Positions 14,086 through 22,943 of a stretch of DNA of 39,541 nt are shown piece after piece. The stretch comes from Caryophanales bacterium UBA6865 (GTDB taxonomy: Bacteria > Bacillota_I > Bacilli_A > RFN20 > CAG-826): positions 1 to 39,541 of the forward strand of contig DKCV01000006.1 of the NCBI GenBank assembly GCA_002449265.1. The letters are read 5' to 3'. The stretch's first letter is position 1. Each line of letters opens with the position of its first letter. The position numbers and the translations under genes were made by a program. The notes under the pieces are model-generated. The model did not search any database and was not told where the DNA came from. It saw only the letters and a list, made by a program, of their open reading frames with translations.

Positions 14086-15437
14086 TGAAGAAGTTCGTCT
14101 CGATCTTTAAGAACAAAGACATCGTCAATCGTATTTTCTTTACGATTATGGTTCTCTTCGTCATCCGGATCGGGGCGGCTATTCATGTCCCGGGCGTTGA
14201 TCCTTCCAAAATGGAAGATATGGTCAATAGTGGCAGTGCCCTAGCGATCATGGACTTACTTGGAGGAGGTGCGTTAAGCAACTTCTCCGTGTTTGCTCTC
14301 GGGGTCAGCCCGTATATTACCGCCCAGATCATCGTAGAACTTCTTTCTAAAGACGTTCTTCCGGCGCTCACCGAACTTTCTAAACAAGGTGAGTATGGGC
14401 GTAAGAAAAAGGAACAAGCCACGCGTTATTTGACCTTGCTACTTGGTGCAGTCCAAGGATATGGCATCATCAAGACGATGGAAAATAGTTCCTATATCAG
14501 TATCACGCTCGAAAAGAATTTCTGGACTTATGGCTATATTGTCACCGTATTGCTCGCTGGAGCGATGCTCACGATGTGGCTTGGTGACCAAATCACCGAA
14601 AAGGGTCTAGGAAACGGAATTTCCGTCATCATCTTTGCAGGATGCGTAAGAAGCTTACCAACTCAAATTTCTACAGCTTGGAGCAAATGGATCGTTGAGA
14701 ATACGACTCGTAGCTCTGGCGAAATGATTCGCGGCAGCTTCCAATTCGCTCTCTATATCATCGTTATGATTCTTATCACGGCGTTTGTCGTGTTTATCGA
14801 ACTATCACGAAGAAAGATACCAGTCCAGCACGCGAATAAAGGCGGCGGACAATCAATGGCACGCGCTAGCTTCTTACCGATTAAGATCAATAGCGCTGGC
14901 GTTATTCCGGTCATCTTCGCTTCGAGCCTTATGGCTGCCCCTAGCGTCATCGCGAGTTTCATCTCTAGCGATGCGGCAAAAGCTGATTGGCTCAAGATAT
15001 TCAATTATAACGAGACCTTCACGATGCCATGGTTCAATAACCAAACTTGGAAAATGGACTGGGGCTTAGTGATTTATATCGTCTTGATCCTATTATTCAC
15101 CTTCTTCTACAGTGAGATGCAAATCGATCCCGAGAAGCTTGCGGATAACTTCCAAAAGTCTGGAGCTTATATTCCAGGGGTGAGACCAGGAAAAGAAACT
15201 GAACGTTATGTTGGGAAAGTGCTCAATCGCGTGACCTTCATCGGTGCCTTTGCTCTAGCAGCAATCGCCGCTCTCCCAATTATCTTAACGCTGACCGATG
15301 TCTTCGATGGCGATACGACACTTGCAATCGGCGGCACAGGCCTCATCATCATTGTCGGTGTTGCGCTTGAAATTAATGCGCAAATCGATGGATTGCTTGC
15401 TGGCAAAAGTTTCGAGAAAACCACTAAGGAGATGTAA
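14085..15437 (+). CDS. secY: Protein translocase subunit SecY
   Basis: 450 residues, the ten-helix channel of the Sec translocase in the plasma membrane; SecE is at 26936 in this window. IRIGAAIHVPGVDPSKM (TM1/plug region), GVSPYITAQIIVELLS, GNGISVIIFAG and RPGKETERYVGKVLNR (the SecA- and ribosome-binding cytoplasmic loop) are present. Ends inside a short basic tail. Coupled to rplO by TAATG and followed three bases later by adk. Confidence 0.97.
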   Translation: MKKFVSIFKNKDIVNRIFFTIMVLFVIRIGAAIHVPGVDPSKMEDMVNSGSALAIMDLLGGGALSNFSVFALGVSPYITAQIIVELLSKDVLPALTELSKQGEYGRKKKEQATRYLTLLLGAVQGYGIIKTMENSSYISITLEKNFWTYGYIVTVLLAGAMLTMWLGDQITEKGLGNGISVIIFAGCVRSLPTQISTAWSKWIVENTTRSSGEMIRGSFQFALYIIVMILITAFVVFIELSRRKIPVQHANKGGGQSMARASFLPIKINSAGVIPVIFASSLMAAPSVIASFISSDAAKADWLKIFNYNETFTMPWFNNQTWKMDWGLVIYIVLILLFTFFYSEMQIDPEKLADNFQKSGAYIPGVRPGKETERYVGKVLNRVTFIGAFALAAIAALPIILTLTDVFDGDTTLAIGGTGLIIIVGVALEINAQIDGLLAGKSFEKTTKEM

Positions 15438-15440
15438 CTT

Positions 15441-16091
15441 ATGCTTAATATCATTCTCATGGGCCCGCCTGGTGCGGGAAAAGGAACCCACGCGAAGTGG
15501 ATGGAGAAGGATTTTCACCTTCCTCACATTTCTACGGGCGATATGTTCCGCGAGGCAATGGCAAGTGGGAGTGAACTTGGGAATAAGGTCAAAGAAATTA
15601 TCAATCGCGGGGACCTTGTGAGCGATGAACTCACTTGCGCCCTCGTGAAAGAGAGACTTTCGCGCCCTGATTGCGCGAATGGCTATCTTCTCGATGGCTT
15701 CCCTCGCACTTTAGCACAAGCAGAAGCGCTCAAAAAGATGGGCAAAGAAATCGGTCGCGAACCGAATCTTGCCATCAATATCTCTTGTCCGGATGACGTT
15801 TTGATTCGACGGGTCACTACACGGAGGGTTTGCCCAAAGTGCGGTGCCTCCTTCAATGTCCTTACCATGAAACCGAAAGTAGAAGGGGTTTGCGATTATT
15901 GCTCCTCGTCTCTCATTCAAAGGAAAGACGACAATGAAGCATCGTTCAAAGTCCGTTTAGAGAATTACTACAAGAGCACTGCGCCACTCCTATCTTATTA
16001 CAAGAAGGAAGGCATATTAAAAGACTTCGATGGAACCACCGAAGCGACTCTACTCAAGAAGGAACTAACTAAGTTCCTCATTAGCAAATGA
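15441..16091 (+). CDS. adk: Adenylate kinase, zinc-LID form
   Basis: 216 residues, makes 2 ADP from ATP and AMP. P-loop GPPGAGKGTHAKW near residue 7; AMP-binding TGDMFREAM; DGFPRTLAQAEAL; the LID domain has two Cys pairs (VCPKCG and CDYCSS), the zinc-stabilised Gram-positive version. The TGA stop overlaps the map start as ATGA, which also shows TGA is a stop in this organism. Confidence 0.97.
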   Translation: MLNIILMGPPGAGKGTHAKWMEKDFHLPHISTGDMFREAMASGSELGNKVKEIINRGDLVSDELTCALVKERLSRPDCANGYLLDGFPRTLAQAEALKKMGKEIGREPNLAINISCPDDVLIRRVTTRRVCPKCGASFNVLTMKPKVEGVCDYCSSSLIQRKDDNEASFKVRLENYYKSTAPLLSYYKKEGILKDFDGTTEATLLKKELTKFLISK

Positions 16092-16849
16092 TCATCATCA
16101 AATCACCACGTGAAATCGCGCTTATGCGCGAAGCGGGACACCTTCTAAGTGATGTCTTCGATGCGCTTGCTCCGATGTGCGTTCCTGGCACCTCGACCCA
16201 AGAAATCAATGACAAAGCCGAAGAAGTCATGAAAAAAGGCGGTGGAGAAAGCGCGGAAAAAGGATACTATGGCTATCCTGGCGCGATTTGCGCTTCTATT
16301 AATGAAGTGCTACTCCATGGCATTCCTAGTAAGAAAAAGATTCTTAAAGACGGCGACATCATCAGTTTGGATATCGTCGTACGCAAAAATGGCTATTGCG
16401 CCGATGCGTGTCGAAGCTATCTTGTTGGGATTTGCCCAGAACACCTCGTTACCTTACTCAAAGTGACCGAGGAGAGTTTCTGGAACGCGGTGAAACTCGT
16501 TAAACCTGGAGTACATCTAGGCGATATCTCTCATGCAATCGAAGAGACCACCAAAGCCCATGGATATAGCGTACCATTTGAATACACGGGGCATGGCATC
16601 GGGAAAGAGATGCATGAAGATCCTTATATCCCTGATTATGGGGAAAAAGGTACCGGACCTGTGCTTGCTGAGGGTATGACCTTAGCAATCGAGCCAATGG
16701 TCATGGAAGGAAAACCAAAACTAAGAACGCTTAGCGATGGTTGGACAACGGTGACCAAAGACGGAAAATACAGCGCTCACTACGAAAATACGATTGTAGT
16801 GACCAAAGACGGCTACGAAATCCTCACAATGAGAGAAGAAAGGAGATAA
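16088..16849 (+). CDS. map: Methionine aminopeptidase, type I
   Basis: 253 residues; removes N-terminal Met from new proteins. Pita-bread fold motifs are all visible: LLHGIPS (active-site His), ISLDIVVRKNGYCADACRS (two Asp metal ligands), GHGIGKEMHEDPYIPDYG (His ligand), LAIEPMV and ENTIVV (Glu ligands). No N-terminal zinc extension. Overlaps adk by four bases; infA follows after three. Confidence 0.97.
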   Translation: MIIIKSPREIALMREAGHLLSDVFDALAPMCVPGTSTQEINDKAEEVMKKGGGESAEKGYYGYPGAICASINEVLLHGIPSKKKILKDGDIISLDIVVRKNGYCADACRSYLVGICPEHLVTLLKVTEESFWNAVKLVKPGVHLGDISHAIEETTKAHGYSVPFEYTGHGIGKEMHEDPYIPDYGEKGTGPVLAEGMTLAIEPMVMEGKPKLRTLSDGWTTVTKDGKYSAHYENTIVVTKDGYEILTMREERR

Positions 16850-16852
16850 CGT

Positions 16853-17074
16853 TTGGCTAAAGAAGAGTGTTTAGAAATGGAAGCGACGGTGTTAGAGTGC
16901 TTACCTAACGCCAACTTCAAGGTGAAACTTGTCAATGGAGCGGTAGTCCAAGCCTGCGTTTCGGGCAAAATCCGGATGCATTACATCCGCATTCTCCCCG
17001 GCGATCGGGTTACCGTACAATTCTCGCCTTATGATTTAACACGCGGGCGCATTACGTTCCGATTCAAGAACTAA
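16853..17074 (+). CDS. infA: Translation initiation factor IF-1, TTG start
   Basis: 73 residues, one OB-fold (S1-like): LECLPNANFKVKLVNGAVV, then VSGKIRMHYIRILPGDRVTV and the terminal LTRGRITFRFKN. The start is TTG at 16853, supported by AAAGGAG seven bases upstream and by the canonical M-A-K-E-E beginning; no ATG is available before residue 7. A weak start may keep IF-1 low relative to the ribosomal proteins. Confidence 0.96.
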   Translation: MAKEECLEMEATVLECLPNANFKVKLVNGAVVQACVSGKIRMHYIRILPGDRVTVQFSPYDLTRGRITFRFKN

Positions 17075-17097
17075 AACTGAAGAAGGAGAAACACATT

Positions 17098-17211
17098 ATG
17101 AAAGTGAGACCAAGCGTCAAACCGATCTGCGATAAATGCAAGATCATCCGCCGGCACGGCGTCGTTATGTGCATCTGCCCAAATCCGAAGCACAAGCAAA
17201 GACAGGGCTAA
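17098..17211 (+). CDS. rpmJ: Large-subunit ribosomal protein L36, zinc form
   Basis: 37 residues: MKVRPSVKPICDKCKIIRRH, then VVMCICPNPKHKQRQG. Zinc ligands C11, C14, C27 and H32 are all present. Too short for most gene finders, but length, motif, ribosome binding site (AAGGAGAA) and position between infA and rpsM are all canonical. Confidence 0.97.
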   Translation: MKVRPSVKPICDKCKIIRRHGVVMCICPNPKHKQRQG

Positions 17212-17232
17212 TCGAAAGGAAAATAAACAACT

Positions 17233-17607
17233 ATGGCACGTATTGTCGGGGTTGATGTCCCCAATGAGAAACGCGTCGTCATCTCTCTTACCTATATTTA
17301 CGGCATTGGAGATACGACTGCGAAGAAAATTTGCGCTGCAGCGAAAGTAAATGAAGATATTCGTGTTAAAAACCTCACGGATGAACAATTAACCGCTCTC
17401 CGCACCGAAGTTAGTAAATACAAGACCGAAGGCGATCTTCGTCGTGAAGTCGCGATGAACATCAAACGTCTTCAGGAAATCGGCTGTTACCGTGGACTCC
17501 GCCACAAGAAAGGCTTACCAGTCCGTGGACAACGCACCAAAACGAATGCTCGTACCCGCAAAGGCAAGAGAAAGACCATCGCTAATAAGAAAGAAGCGAC
17601 GAAATAA
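17233..17607 (+). CDS. rpsM: Small-subunit ribosomal protein S13
   Basis: 124 residues. MARIVGVDVPNEKRVVISLT, GIGDTTAKKIC (helix-hairpin-helix) and RGLRHKKGLPVRGQRTKTNA identify S13, which contacts the P-site tRNA and the L5 bridge. Ribosome binding site GAAAGGA. Confidence 0.98.
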   Translation: MARIVGVDVPNEKRVVISLTYIYGIGDTTAKKICAAAKVNEDIRVKNLTDEQLTALRTEVSKYKTEGDLRREVAMNIKRLQEIGCYRGLRHKKGLPVRGQRTKTNARTRKGKRKTIANKKEATK

Positions 17608-17629
17608 GGAAAGGAGTAGCTAACTAATT

Positions 17630-18046
17630 ATGGCAGATAAAGTCAAAAAGAGTGGTGCTAAAAAAACCACCTCGGCCCGCAAAAAGAAAGTGAAGCGCAA
17701 CTTCACCCGCGGTGTCGCCCATATTCACTCCACCTTCAATAACACCATTGTCGCGATTAGCGATACGCAAGGTAATGTCATTGCTTGGAGTAGCGCTGGC
17801 GCTCTTGGTTACAAGGGTGCGAAAAAGAGCACTCCATTTGCCGCTCAGCTTGCCGCCCAAACCGCTGGCAAGAGCGCATTCGATCAAGGCTTACGCCAAA
17901 TCGATGTCGATGTTAAGGGCCCTGGCCCAGGCAGAGAAAGCGCCGTCCGTGCATTAGGCACTGTCGGACTTCAAATTCTCTCCATCACCGATACTACACC
18001 AATCCCTCACAATGGATGCCGTCCTCCAAAACGCCCAAGAGGCTAG
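17630..18046 (+). CDS. rpsK: Small-subunit ribosomal protein S11
   Basis: 138 residues. A Lys-rich start, then GVAHIHSTFNNTIVAISD, VDVKGPGPGRESAVRAL and the C-terminal HNGCRPPKRPRG, all S11 hallmarks. It lies on the 30S platform near the E site. Ribosome binding site AAAGGAG. A 61-base gap separates it from rpoA, one of the longer gaps in the operon. Confidence 0.97.
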   Translation: MADKVKKSGAKKTTSARKKKVKRNFTRGVAHIHSTFNNTIVAISDTQGNVIAWSSAGALGYKGAKKSTPFAAQLAAQTAGKSAFDQGLRQIDVDVKGPGPGRESAVRALGTVGLQILSITDTTPIPHNGCRPPKRPRG

Positions 18047-18107
18047 TTTCTAGGATTCCCATTGTCGAGTCGATCCGTATCAGTCATTTATAGGAGGCAA
18101 ATAAATA

Positions 18108-19115
18108 ATGGCTAACACCAATAGCGAAATCGCCGCCGAAGAGCTCCGCTTACCGGACCCTTTCCAACCCTTCTCCATCAAAGTTGATGTGAATGACGAA
18201 AAAGAGCATTTCTCTCGTTTCGTTGTCTCTCCACTTGAACGCGGATTCGGGCTCACGCTCGGAAACGCTTTACGCCGTGTACTTCTTAGCGCCCTTCCAG
18301 GTGCGAGTGTGTTCGCGGTCGAAATTGAAGGCGTTCGTCATGAATTCAGCGCAATCGAAGGCGTTGAAGAAGACGTCACCGCGATTGTCCTTAATCTCAA
18401 AGACCTCGTTCTTAAGATTGATGACAATAGTTCCGAACCAAAGCGCTTGACCATCGATTTCAAAGGTCCTGGCGTCTTAAAAGCAGGCGACTTAGTCTTA
18501 CCTGCCATGGTTACAGTGGTCAATCCTGAATTAGAGATTGCTCACCTTAATGAACGTGGACATATCAAAATGACCGTTTATGCTGCAACCGGAAGAGGTT
18601 ATCTCACTGGCGAAGCCAATAAGATTGAACGTAAGATCAATCAAATTGGCGTCATCCCAACCGATAGCAACTATAGCCCTGTTGTCAAAGTCGCGTATGC
18701 GGTTGAACCAACTCGTGTTGAACACGATAGCAAATTCGATAAGTTAACGCTTGAAGTTACCACCAATGGCTCAATTAAGCCTTATGAAGCGGTGGCGATG
18801 GCGTCGCAACTTCTCGTCGCTCACTTCAATGAATTCACGAAACTTGATGAAGTCGTCAAGAATTACAAACTCGTGAAAGAAGAAGTTCATAGCGAAGAGA
18901 ATAAATACCAGGATATGATGATCGAAGAACTCGATCTCTCTGTCCGTAGCAACAACTGCTTAAAGCGCGCTGGTATCAGCACCGTCATGGAACTCACCCA
19001 AAAGAGTGAAGACGAAATGATGAAAGTCCGCAACTTAGGCAAGAAGTCGCTTAAAGAAGTGAAAGAGAAGCTCGCCTCGATTGGGCTTCACTTCCGCGAT
19101 AGCGTAGGAGAATAA
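18108..19115 (+). CDS. rpoA: RNA polymerase alpha subunit
   Basis: 335 residues. N-terminal assembly domain with PLERGFGLTLGNALRRVLLS and the EIEGVRHEFSAIEGV segment; C-terminal domain from about residue 265 with LDLSVRSNNCLKRAGISTV and VRNLGKKSLKEVKEKL, which binds UP elements and activators. Full length for Bacilli. Ribosome binding site TAGGAGGC; rplQ follows after two bases. Confidence 0.98.
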   Translation: MANTNSEIAAEELRLPDPFQPFSIKVDVNDEKEHFSRFVVSPLERGFGLTLGNALRRVLLSALPGASVFAVEIEGVRHEFSAIEGVEEDVTAIVLNLKDLVLKIDDNSSEPKRLTIDFKGPGVLKAGDLVLPAMVTVVNPELEIAHLNERGHIKMTVYAATGRGYLTGEANKIERKINQIGVIPTDSNYSPVVKVAYAVEPTRVEHDSKFDKLTLEVTTNGSIKPYEAVAMASQLLVAHFNEFTKLDEVVKNYKLVKEEVHSEENKYQDMMIEELDLSVRSNNCLKRAGISTVMELTQKSEDEMMKVRNLGKKSLKEVKEKLASIGLHFRDSVGE

Positions 19116-19117
19116 TA

Positions 19118-19519
19118 ATGGCAGCACAAGGTAGAAAGAACGTGCATGGCAAAACTGGCGTTCGCTTCAAAGCGGCTTATACCCCTTCGAAGAATAAAGC
19201 CATGCTTAGAGATGTCGTGAGCGCATTAATCGTTCATGGCGAAGTCAAAGTCACTAGCGGAGTCACTTCTGATCTCATCTCTTTAGCGGACAAAATGGTT
19301 ACTCTTGGCAAAAAAGGTGACCTTGCCGCGCGTAGAGAAGCAGCAAAAGTCCTTCGTAATGGCATTTGCGATGAAAAAGGAGTGAATGCTCTTAGCAAAC
19401 TCTTCTCTGAAATCGCTCCAAAATACAAAGACCGCAACGGCGGTTACACCCAAGTTTATAAGCTTGGACGTCGTAAAGGCGATAACGCCGAAGTCGAACT
19501 CATCCGTTTTGTTGACTAA
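19118..19519 (+). CDS. rplQ: Large-subunit ribosomal protein L17
   Basis: 133 residues, slightly longer than the 120-residue Bacillus form. RKNVHGKTGVRFKAAYTPSK is a variant of the usual R-K-L-G-R start; RDVVSALIVHGEVKVT, RNGGYTQVYKLGRRKGDNA and a final VELIRFVD match L17. Last gene of the superoperon, closed by the terminator that follows. Confidence 0.93.
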   Translation: MAAQGRKNVHGKTGVRFKAAYTPSKNKAMLRDVVSALIVHGEVKVTSGVTSDLISLADKMVTLGKKGDLAARREAAKVLRNGICDEKGVNALSKLFSEIAPKYKDRNGGYTQVYKLGRRKGDNAEVELIRFVD

Positions 19520-19524
19520 TAAAT

Positions 19525-19552
19525 GATGCTCTCTTTTTAGGGAGCATCTTTT
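19525..19552 (+). terminator. Intrinsic terminator of the S10-spc-alpha operon
   Basis: Nine-pair stem GATGCTCTC (19525-19533)/GGGAGCATC (19540-19548) with one G-U and a 6-base loop, followed by TTTT. Confidence 0.85.
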
Positions 19553-19605
19553 GATTTTAATTAAATTTAACTATGGTAAAATACCAAAGTTAGGAGGATT
19601 TCATA

Positions 19606-20193
19606 ATGATTTTAGAAGGTTTACCCGTCGGCGCTTTAGTTGGGATTATCATTGCCGTTATCGCGATTATCATTGTCATCATAATCGTTTCTTGGTGGAT
19701 TTCCACAGCGAACCGTCTTCGCCGCTATCAAATCAAAATTGATGAAGCAAGTAGCGGAATCGATGTTGCCTTAACCAAGCGTTTCGATCTTCTCACAAAG
19801 ACTGTTGCGACTGTTAAAGGATATGCGAAACACGAAAGCGAAACTTTAGCGAAAGTGACGGAAATGCGTCGCCCTGCAAGTAACGCGTCCATGAAAGAGA
19901 AGAGCCAATTCTCGGAGCAAGTTTCCAAAGCTTTTGATAGCATTAACGTTGTCGCCGAAGCTTATCCACAACTTCAAGCAAACGCGAACTTCCTTGGTTT
20001 ACAAAATCAAATCGCCGAAGTGGAAGAGCAACTTCAAGCTTCTCGCCGCGTCTACAATAGCAACGTGAGCACATTCAACCAAGACATCGTTGTTTGGCCA
20101 ACCAGCATCATCGCTCGTCATTACCATTTCGAAAAACGTGATTTCTTCGAAGCAGAAGAAGCAAAACGTCAAGACGTTAAAATCGAATTCTAA
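19606..20193 (+). CDS. lemA: LemA family membrane protein
   Basis: 195 residues. One N-terminal transmembrane helix (about residues 8-31, very Ile/Val-rich) and a cytoplasmic or external helical bundle with the LemA core IKIDEASSGIDVALTKRFDL, LTKTVATVKGYAKHE, and YPQLQANANFLGLQNQIAEV. The LemA role is not settled; it often sits beside DUF3137 or TPM-domain membrane proteins, and a DUF3137 protein follows here. Ribosome binding site TAGGAGG. Upstream a TATGGTAAAAT stretch could be the -10 region. Confidence 0.93.
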   Translation: MILEGLPVGALVGIIIAVIAIIIVIIIVSWWISTANRLRRYQIKIDEASSGIDVALTKRFDLLTKTVATVKGYAKHESETLAKVTEMRRPASNASMKEKSQFSEQVSKAFDSINVVAEAYPQLQANANFLGLQNQIAEVEEQLQASRRVYNSNVSTFNQDIVVWPTSIIARHYHFEKRDFFEAEEAKRQDVKIEF

Positions 20194-20208
20194 TCGACAA
20201 ACGATTTT

Positions 20209-20231
20209 AGGCCTCTTCGGAGGCCTTTTTT
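20209..20231 (+). terminator. Intrinsic terminator after lemA
   Basis: AGGCCTC and GAGGCCT pair over seven bases around a TTCG tetraloop, followed by six T's. A compact, strong terminator; it may only partly separate lemA from the next gene 18 bases downstream. Confidence 0.9.
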
Positions 20232-20248
20232 AGGAAAAGGAGTTATCT

Positions 20249-21199
20249 ATGTCCGAATTAAATAAAGCCTATCAAGAATTAGAAGCCATTCGCTCTAAAA
20301 AATTTAAGACGAGCCTATTTTTGTTTATTCTTGGACCAATCCTATTAATCACTGGCTTAATCCTCTTTTTTATTGCTTCTGATACTTTTGAAGATTCCGC
20401 CCTTTTTGTTATCGCTATCTTCCTATTCCTAACCGGGTTTGTTCTTTTTGCCATCGGCTTAGGGGTTAAAGCGAGCTTTAGTAAACAAGCCCGCAATAAC
20501 ATGGAAAAAATCATCTGTGACCATTTATTCCCGGGCGCAACTTATTCTCACGATGAGGGATTTGAGCTTTCTTTTTTGCTTAGCCCTGGATTTTTTGCTT
20601 CGCCAGATCGTTATTATGGTTCCGAATATATGAAAGGGACGTATAAAGGAATTCCTTTTCAAAAAGCGATGTATGATCTTCAAAAAAGACAAACGCATAC
20701 CGATTCTAAAGGAAACACGATTGTCACTTATGATACTTACGCGAAAGGAACGATGTATTATTTTGAATTCTCTCGTCATTTCAAAGAGACGGTCAAAATC
20801 ATTGAAAAGCAGGGAATTTTGTCCTTTGGAAGCACGAAAGGCGGCTTAAAACAAGTCGAGACGGAATTTATCCAATTCAATAAAAAATTCCGTATTCTAT
20901 GCAGCAATGAGACAACCGTTTTCTATTTATTGACCCCTCAGATTCAAGAAGAAGTTATGAATCTTGAGAAAAAATACAAAGGCTCTTTTTTCATGGCCTT
21001 TATGGATAATGCGTTATTTGTTGCGATTAATGATAGTGGGGCAACCGTTTCGATTCCTTTCAGTAAGCCAATTAGCGAAGAAACCATGCGCCCGGTTGTG
21101 GATTTCTATGGCACACCTGCCACAATCATCGATTCCTTAAAGCTCGATGGCAATAAATACAAAGCTGATGCACTCACTTCGACAAACAATGGAAATTGA
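20249..21199 (+). CDS. DUF3137-like membrane protein
   Basis: 316 residues. Two transmembrane helices near the N-terminus (about residues 22-45 and 50-74, separated by a short acidic turn), then a soluble domain of about 230 residues with GTYKGIPFQKAMYDLQKRQT, YDTYAKGTMYYFEFSRHF and FFMAFMDNALFVAIND. This matches the layout of DUF3137 proteins, which are frequent neighbours of LemA. Function unknown. The 3' end overlaps the next gene by 11 bases (ATG at 21189 inside, TGA at 21197). Confidence 0.75.
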   Translation: MSELNKAYQELEAIRSKKFKTSLFLFILGPILLITGLILFFIASDTFEDSALFVIAIFLFLTGFVLFAIGLGVKASFSKQARNNMEKIICDHLFPGATYSHDEGFELSFLLSPGFFASPDRYYGSEYMKGTYKGIPFQKAMYDLQKRQTHTDSKGNTIVTYDTYAKGTMYYFEFSRHFKETVKIIEKQGILSFGSTKGGLKQVETEFIQFNKKFRILCSNETTVFYLLTPQIQEEVMNLEKKYKGSFFMAFMDNALFVAINDSGATVSIPFSKPISEETMRPVVDFYGTPATIIDSLKLDGNKYKADALTSTNNGN

Positions 21200-21626
21200 T
21201 GAACTTCATAAATGCGTTGGCGAGATTCTAATGTACTGCCAATGCATTGAGCACGATATTCGTTCGATCTACGCTTTTATGGCTGATGGCGGTTTTGAGA
21301 AGAATATGATTAAAATGGATGAAGAAAGGTGGACGTTAGGATCTACGCTTCACGCTTTAAAAGAATACGATCAAAGCTTTGAAGACCCTTTCTTTAGCGA
21401 AGATGATTATCTTTTGCTTAATACGATTACCCGCAAAAGAAATTATTATGCGCATAATGTTTATCTAAGATTCTCTTATTTAAGCGATGAGACGGATTTC
21501 GAGAATGTTTTCGGAAGCGTTTGCAAGGAAGCAAAGGAAGATGCTGCTTTGCTATCAGATTTGTATGAACGTGTCGAAAATGCCCGTATTCGTTATTTAA
21601 AAGACGATCCTTTAGCGAAATATTAA
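21189..21626 (+). CDS. Small HEPN-like helical protein
   Basis: 145 residues from the ATG at 21189; a longer frame opens at 21147 but lies fully within the DUF3137 gene. Mostly alpha-helical and acidic, with TRKRNYYAHNVYLRF at residues 81-95. R84 and H89 form the R-x4-H motif that marks HEPN domains, which are often metal-independent RNases in toxin, defence and RNA-processing systems. No MNT-type nucleotidyltransferase or recognised antitoxin lies next to it, so it may be a domesticated or non-toxic HEPN protein. The assignment rests on one motif plus the predicted helices. Confidence 0.45.
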   Translation: MEIDELHKCVGEILMYCQCIEHDIRSIYAFMADGGFEKNMIKMDEERWTLGSTLHALKEYDQSFEDPFFSEDDYLLLNTITRKRNYYAHNVYLRFSYLSDETDFENVFGSVCKEAKEDAALLSDLYERVENARIRYLKDDPLAKY

Positions 21627-21643
21627 TTTTGAGGAAACTTACT

Positions 21644-22153
21644 ATGGTTAAGATTATTGTAAAAGACTATGGAACATTGACGTTGAAAATGGATTATGAA
21701 GCGGCAAAAAACACAGCTGCAAATTTTGTAGAGCTTGCGCGTAGTGGCTTCTATGACGGATTAATTTTTCACCGGATTATCAAAGGGTTTATGATCCAAG
21801 GTGGAGGGTATGAGCTTAGCGGAAAAGAAAAAGATACCGGCTACTCAATCCATGGTGATTTTGAAAGCAATGGAACGAAAAACGAACTAAAACATACGCG
21901 TGGCGTTATTTCAATGGCACGCACCATGGATAAAGATAGCGCTTCAAGCCAATTCTTTATCATGCATAAAGACGCGCCGCATCTTGATGGCGAATACGCC
22001 GCTTTTGGAATGCTAATCGAGGGGTTTGATACTCTTGATAAGATTGCGAAAGTCAGGGTGGACCATTATTTAAATAAGCCATATGATCCTGTCATTATTG
22101 AAAAAGTTGAAGTCATTGATGAACCTCATTACGAAGTGACTAAGATTTATTAA
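21644..22153 (+). CDS. ppiB: Cyclophilin-type peptidyl-prolyl cis-trans isomerase
   Basis: 169 residues from the ATG at 21644 (ribosome binding site TGAGGAAAC); the TTG at 21629 is less likely. Cyclophilin motifs: TAANFVELARSGFYDGLIFH, RIIKGFMIQGGGYE, GVISMARTMDKDSASSQFFI and LDGEYAAFGMLIEG. The catalytic Arg (F-H-R) and the F-I-M pocket residues are conserved. Cytoplasmic, no signal peptide. Confidence 0.95.
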   Translation: MVKIIVKDYGTLTLKMDYEAAKNTAANFVELARSGFYDGLIFHRIIKGFMIQGGGYELSGKEKDTGYSIHGDFESNGTKNELKHTRGVISMARTMDKDSASSQFFIMHKDAPHLDGEYAAFGMLIEGFDTLDKIAKVRVDHYLNKPYDPVIIEKVEVIDEPHYEVTKIY

Positions 22154-22286
22154 ATGATAAAATTAATCTCCTTTTTGCGGTGATTTTGCTACTAACGCTT
22201 ATCTATTTTCTTTGGCGAAGAAAAAAGTGACATTCTTTTTACCGGATATAGCACCTAGAAAAGCGAAAAATGATTATAATAGCGGA

Positions 22287-22943
22287 GTGAAAAAAGTACT
22301 GATTTTTGATTTAGATGGAACGCTTCTAGACACGATTACCGATATTCGGGCAGCGATTAATGACTCTTTAGTCGCTACAGGTATCCCGTATCATTATTCT
22401 AAAAGCGAATGCCGTTCTTTAGTTGGCGATGGGGCTGAAACTTTAATTCATCGTGCACTTCAAGAATATGATAGCCCCATTAATTTTTCGCGATTAAAAA
22501 GCGAATACATGCCGCGTTATAAAGAATATCAAGGCCGTCACACGAAACCATTCAATGGGATTGTCCCCACTTTAAAATACTTAAAAAACAAAGGGCTCAT
22601 TTTGTGCGTTTGCACCAATAAACCAGATGAACTCGCGCATATTATCTTGGCGAAATTCTTCGGAGAAGATTTCTTTGATGCGATATACGGGATTAAAGAA
22701 GGGGAGAAGCCAAAGCCTGACCCACACAATGTTTTCGCGATGATGTCTCGTTTTGCATCGAGTGAAAATGACACCCTTTTTATTGGGGATTCCCTCCCTG
22801 ATTTATTAACCGCGAATAACGCTCATTTGCCATTAGGGTTATGCACATGGGGCTATGGATTTTATAAACCTAACTTACTAAAAGAAGCCGCTTATGTTTT
22901 TAATAAGCCGAAGGATTTAGCGAAACTAGGGATCGAATTATGA
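22287..22943 (+). CDS. HAD-family hydrolase, phosphoglycolate phosphatase-like
   Basis: 218 residues from the GTG at 22287, which gives a normal start V/M-K-K-V-L-I-F-D-L-D; an in-frame TTG at 22212 would add 25 basic residues and has no better ribosome binding site, so the start is uncertain. HAD motifs: FDLDGTLLDT (I), CVCTNKPDE (II), KPKPDP (III) and FIGDSLPDLLTA (IV). A helical cap between motifs I and II is of the Gph/PGP type. Substrate unknown. Its TGA overlaps the ATG of the next gene by four bases. Confidence 0.88.
   Translation: MKKVLIFDLDGTLLDTITDIRAAINDSLVATGIPYHYSKSECRSLVGDGAETLIHRALQEYDSPINFSRLKSEYMPRYKEYQGRHTKPFNGIVPTLKYLKNKGLILCVCTNKPDELAHIILAKFFGEDFFDAIYGIKEGEKPKPDPHNVFAMMSRFASSENDTLFIGDSLPDLLTANNAHLPLGLCTWGYGFYKPNLLKEAAYVFNKPKDLAKLGIEL

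Noticed and set aside
16080..16095. Mycoplasma genetic code (TGA = Trp)
   Set aside because: Several genes end cleanly at TGA with ATGA overlaps to the next start (adk-map, the two HAD genes), and Trp codons are TGG.
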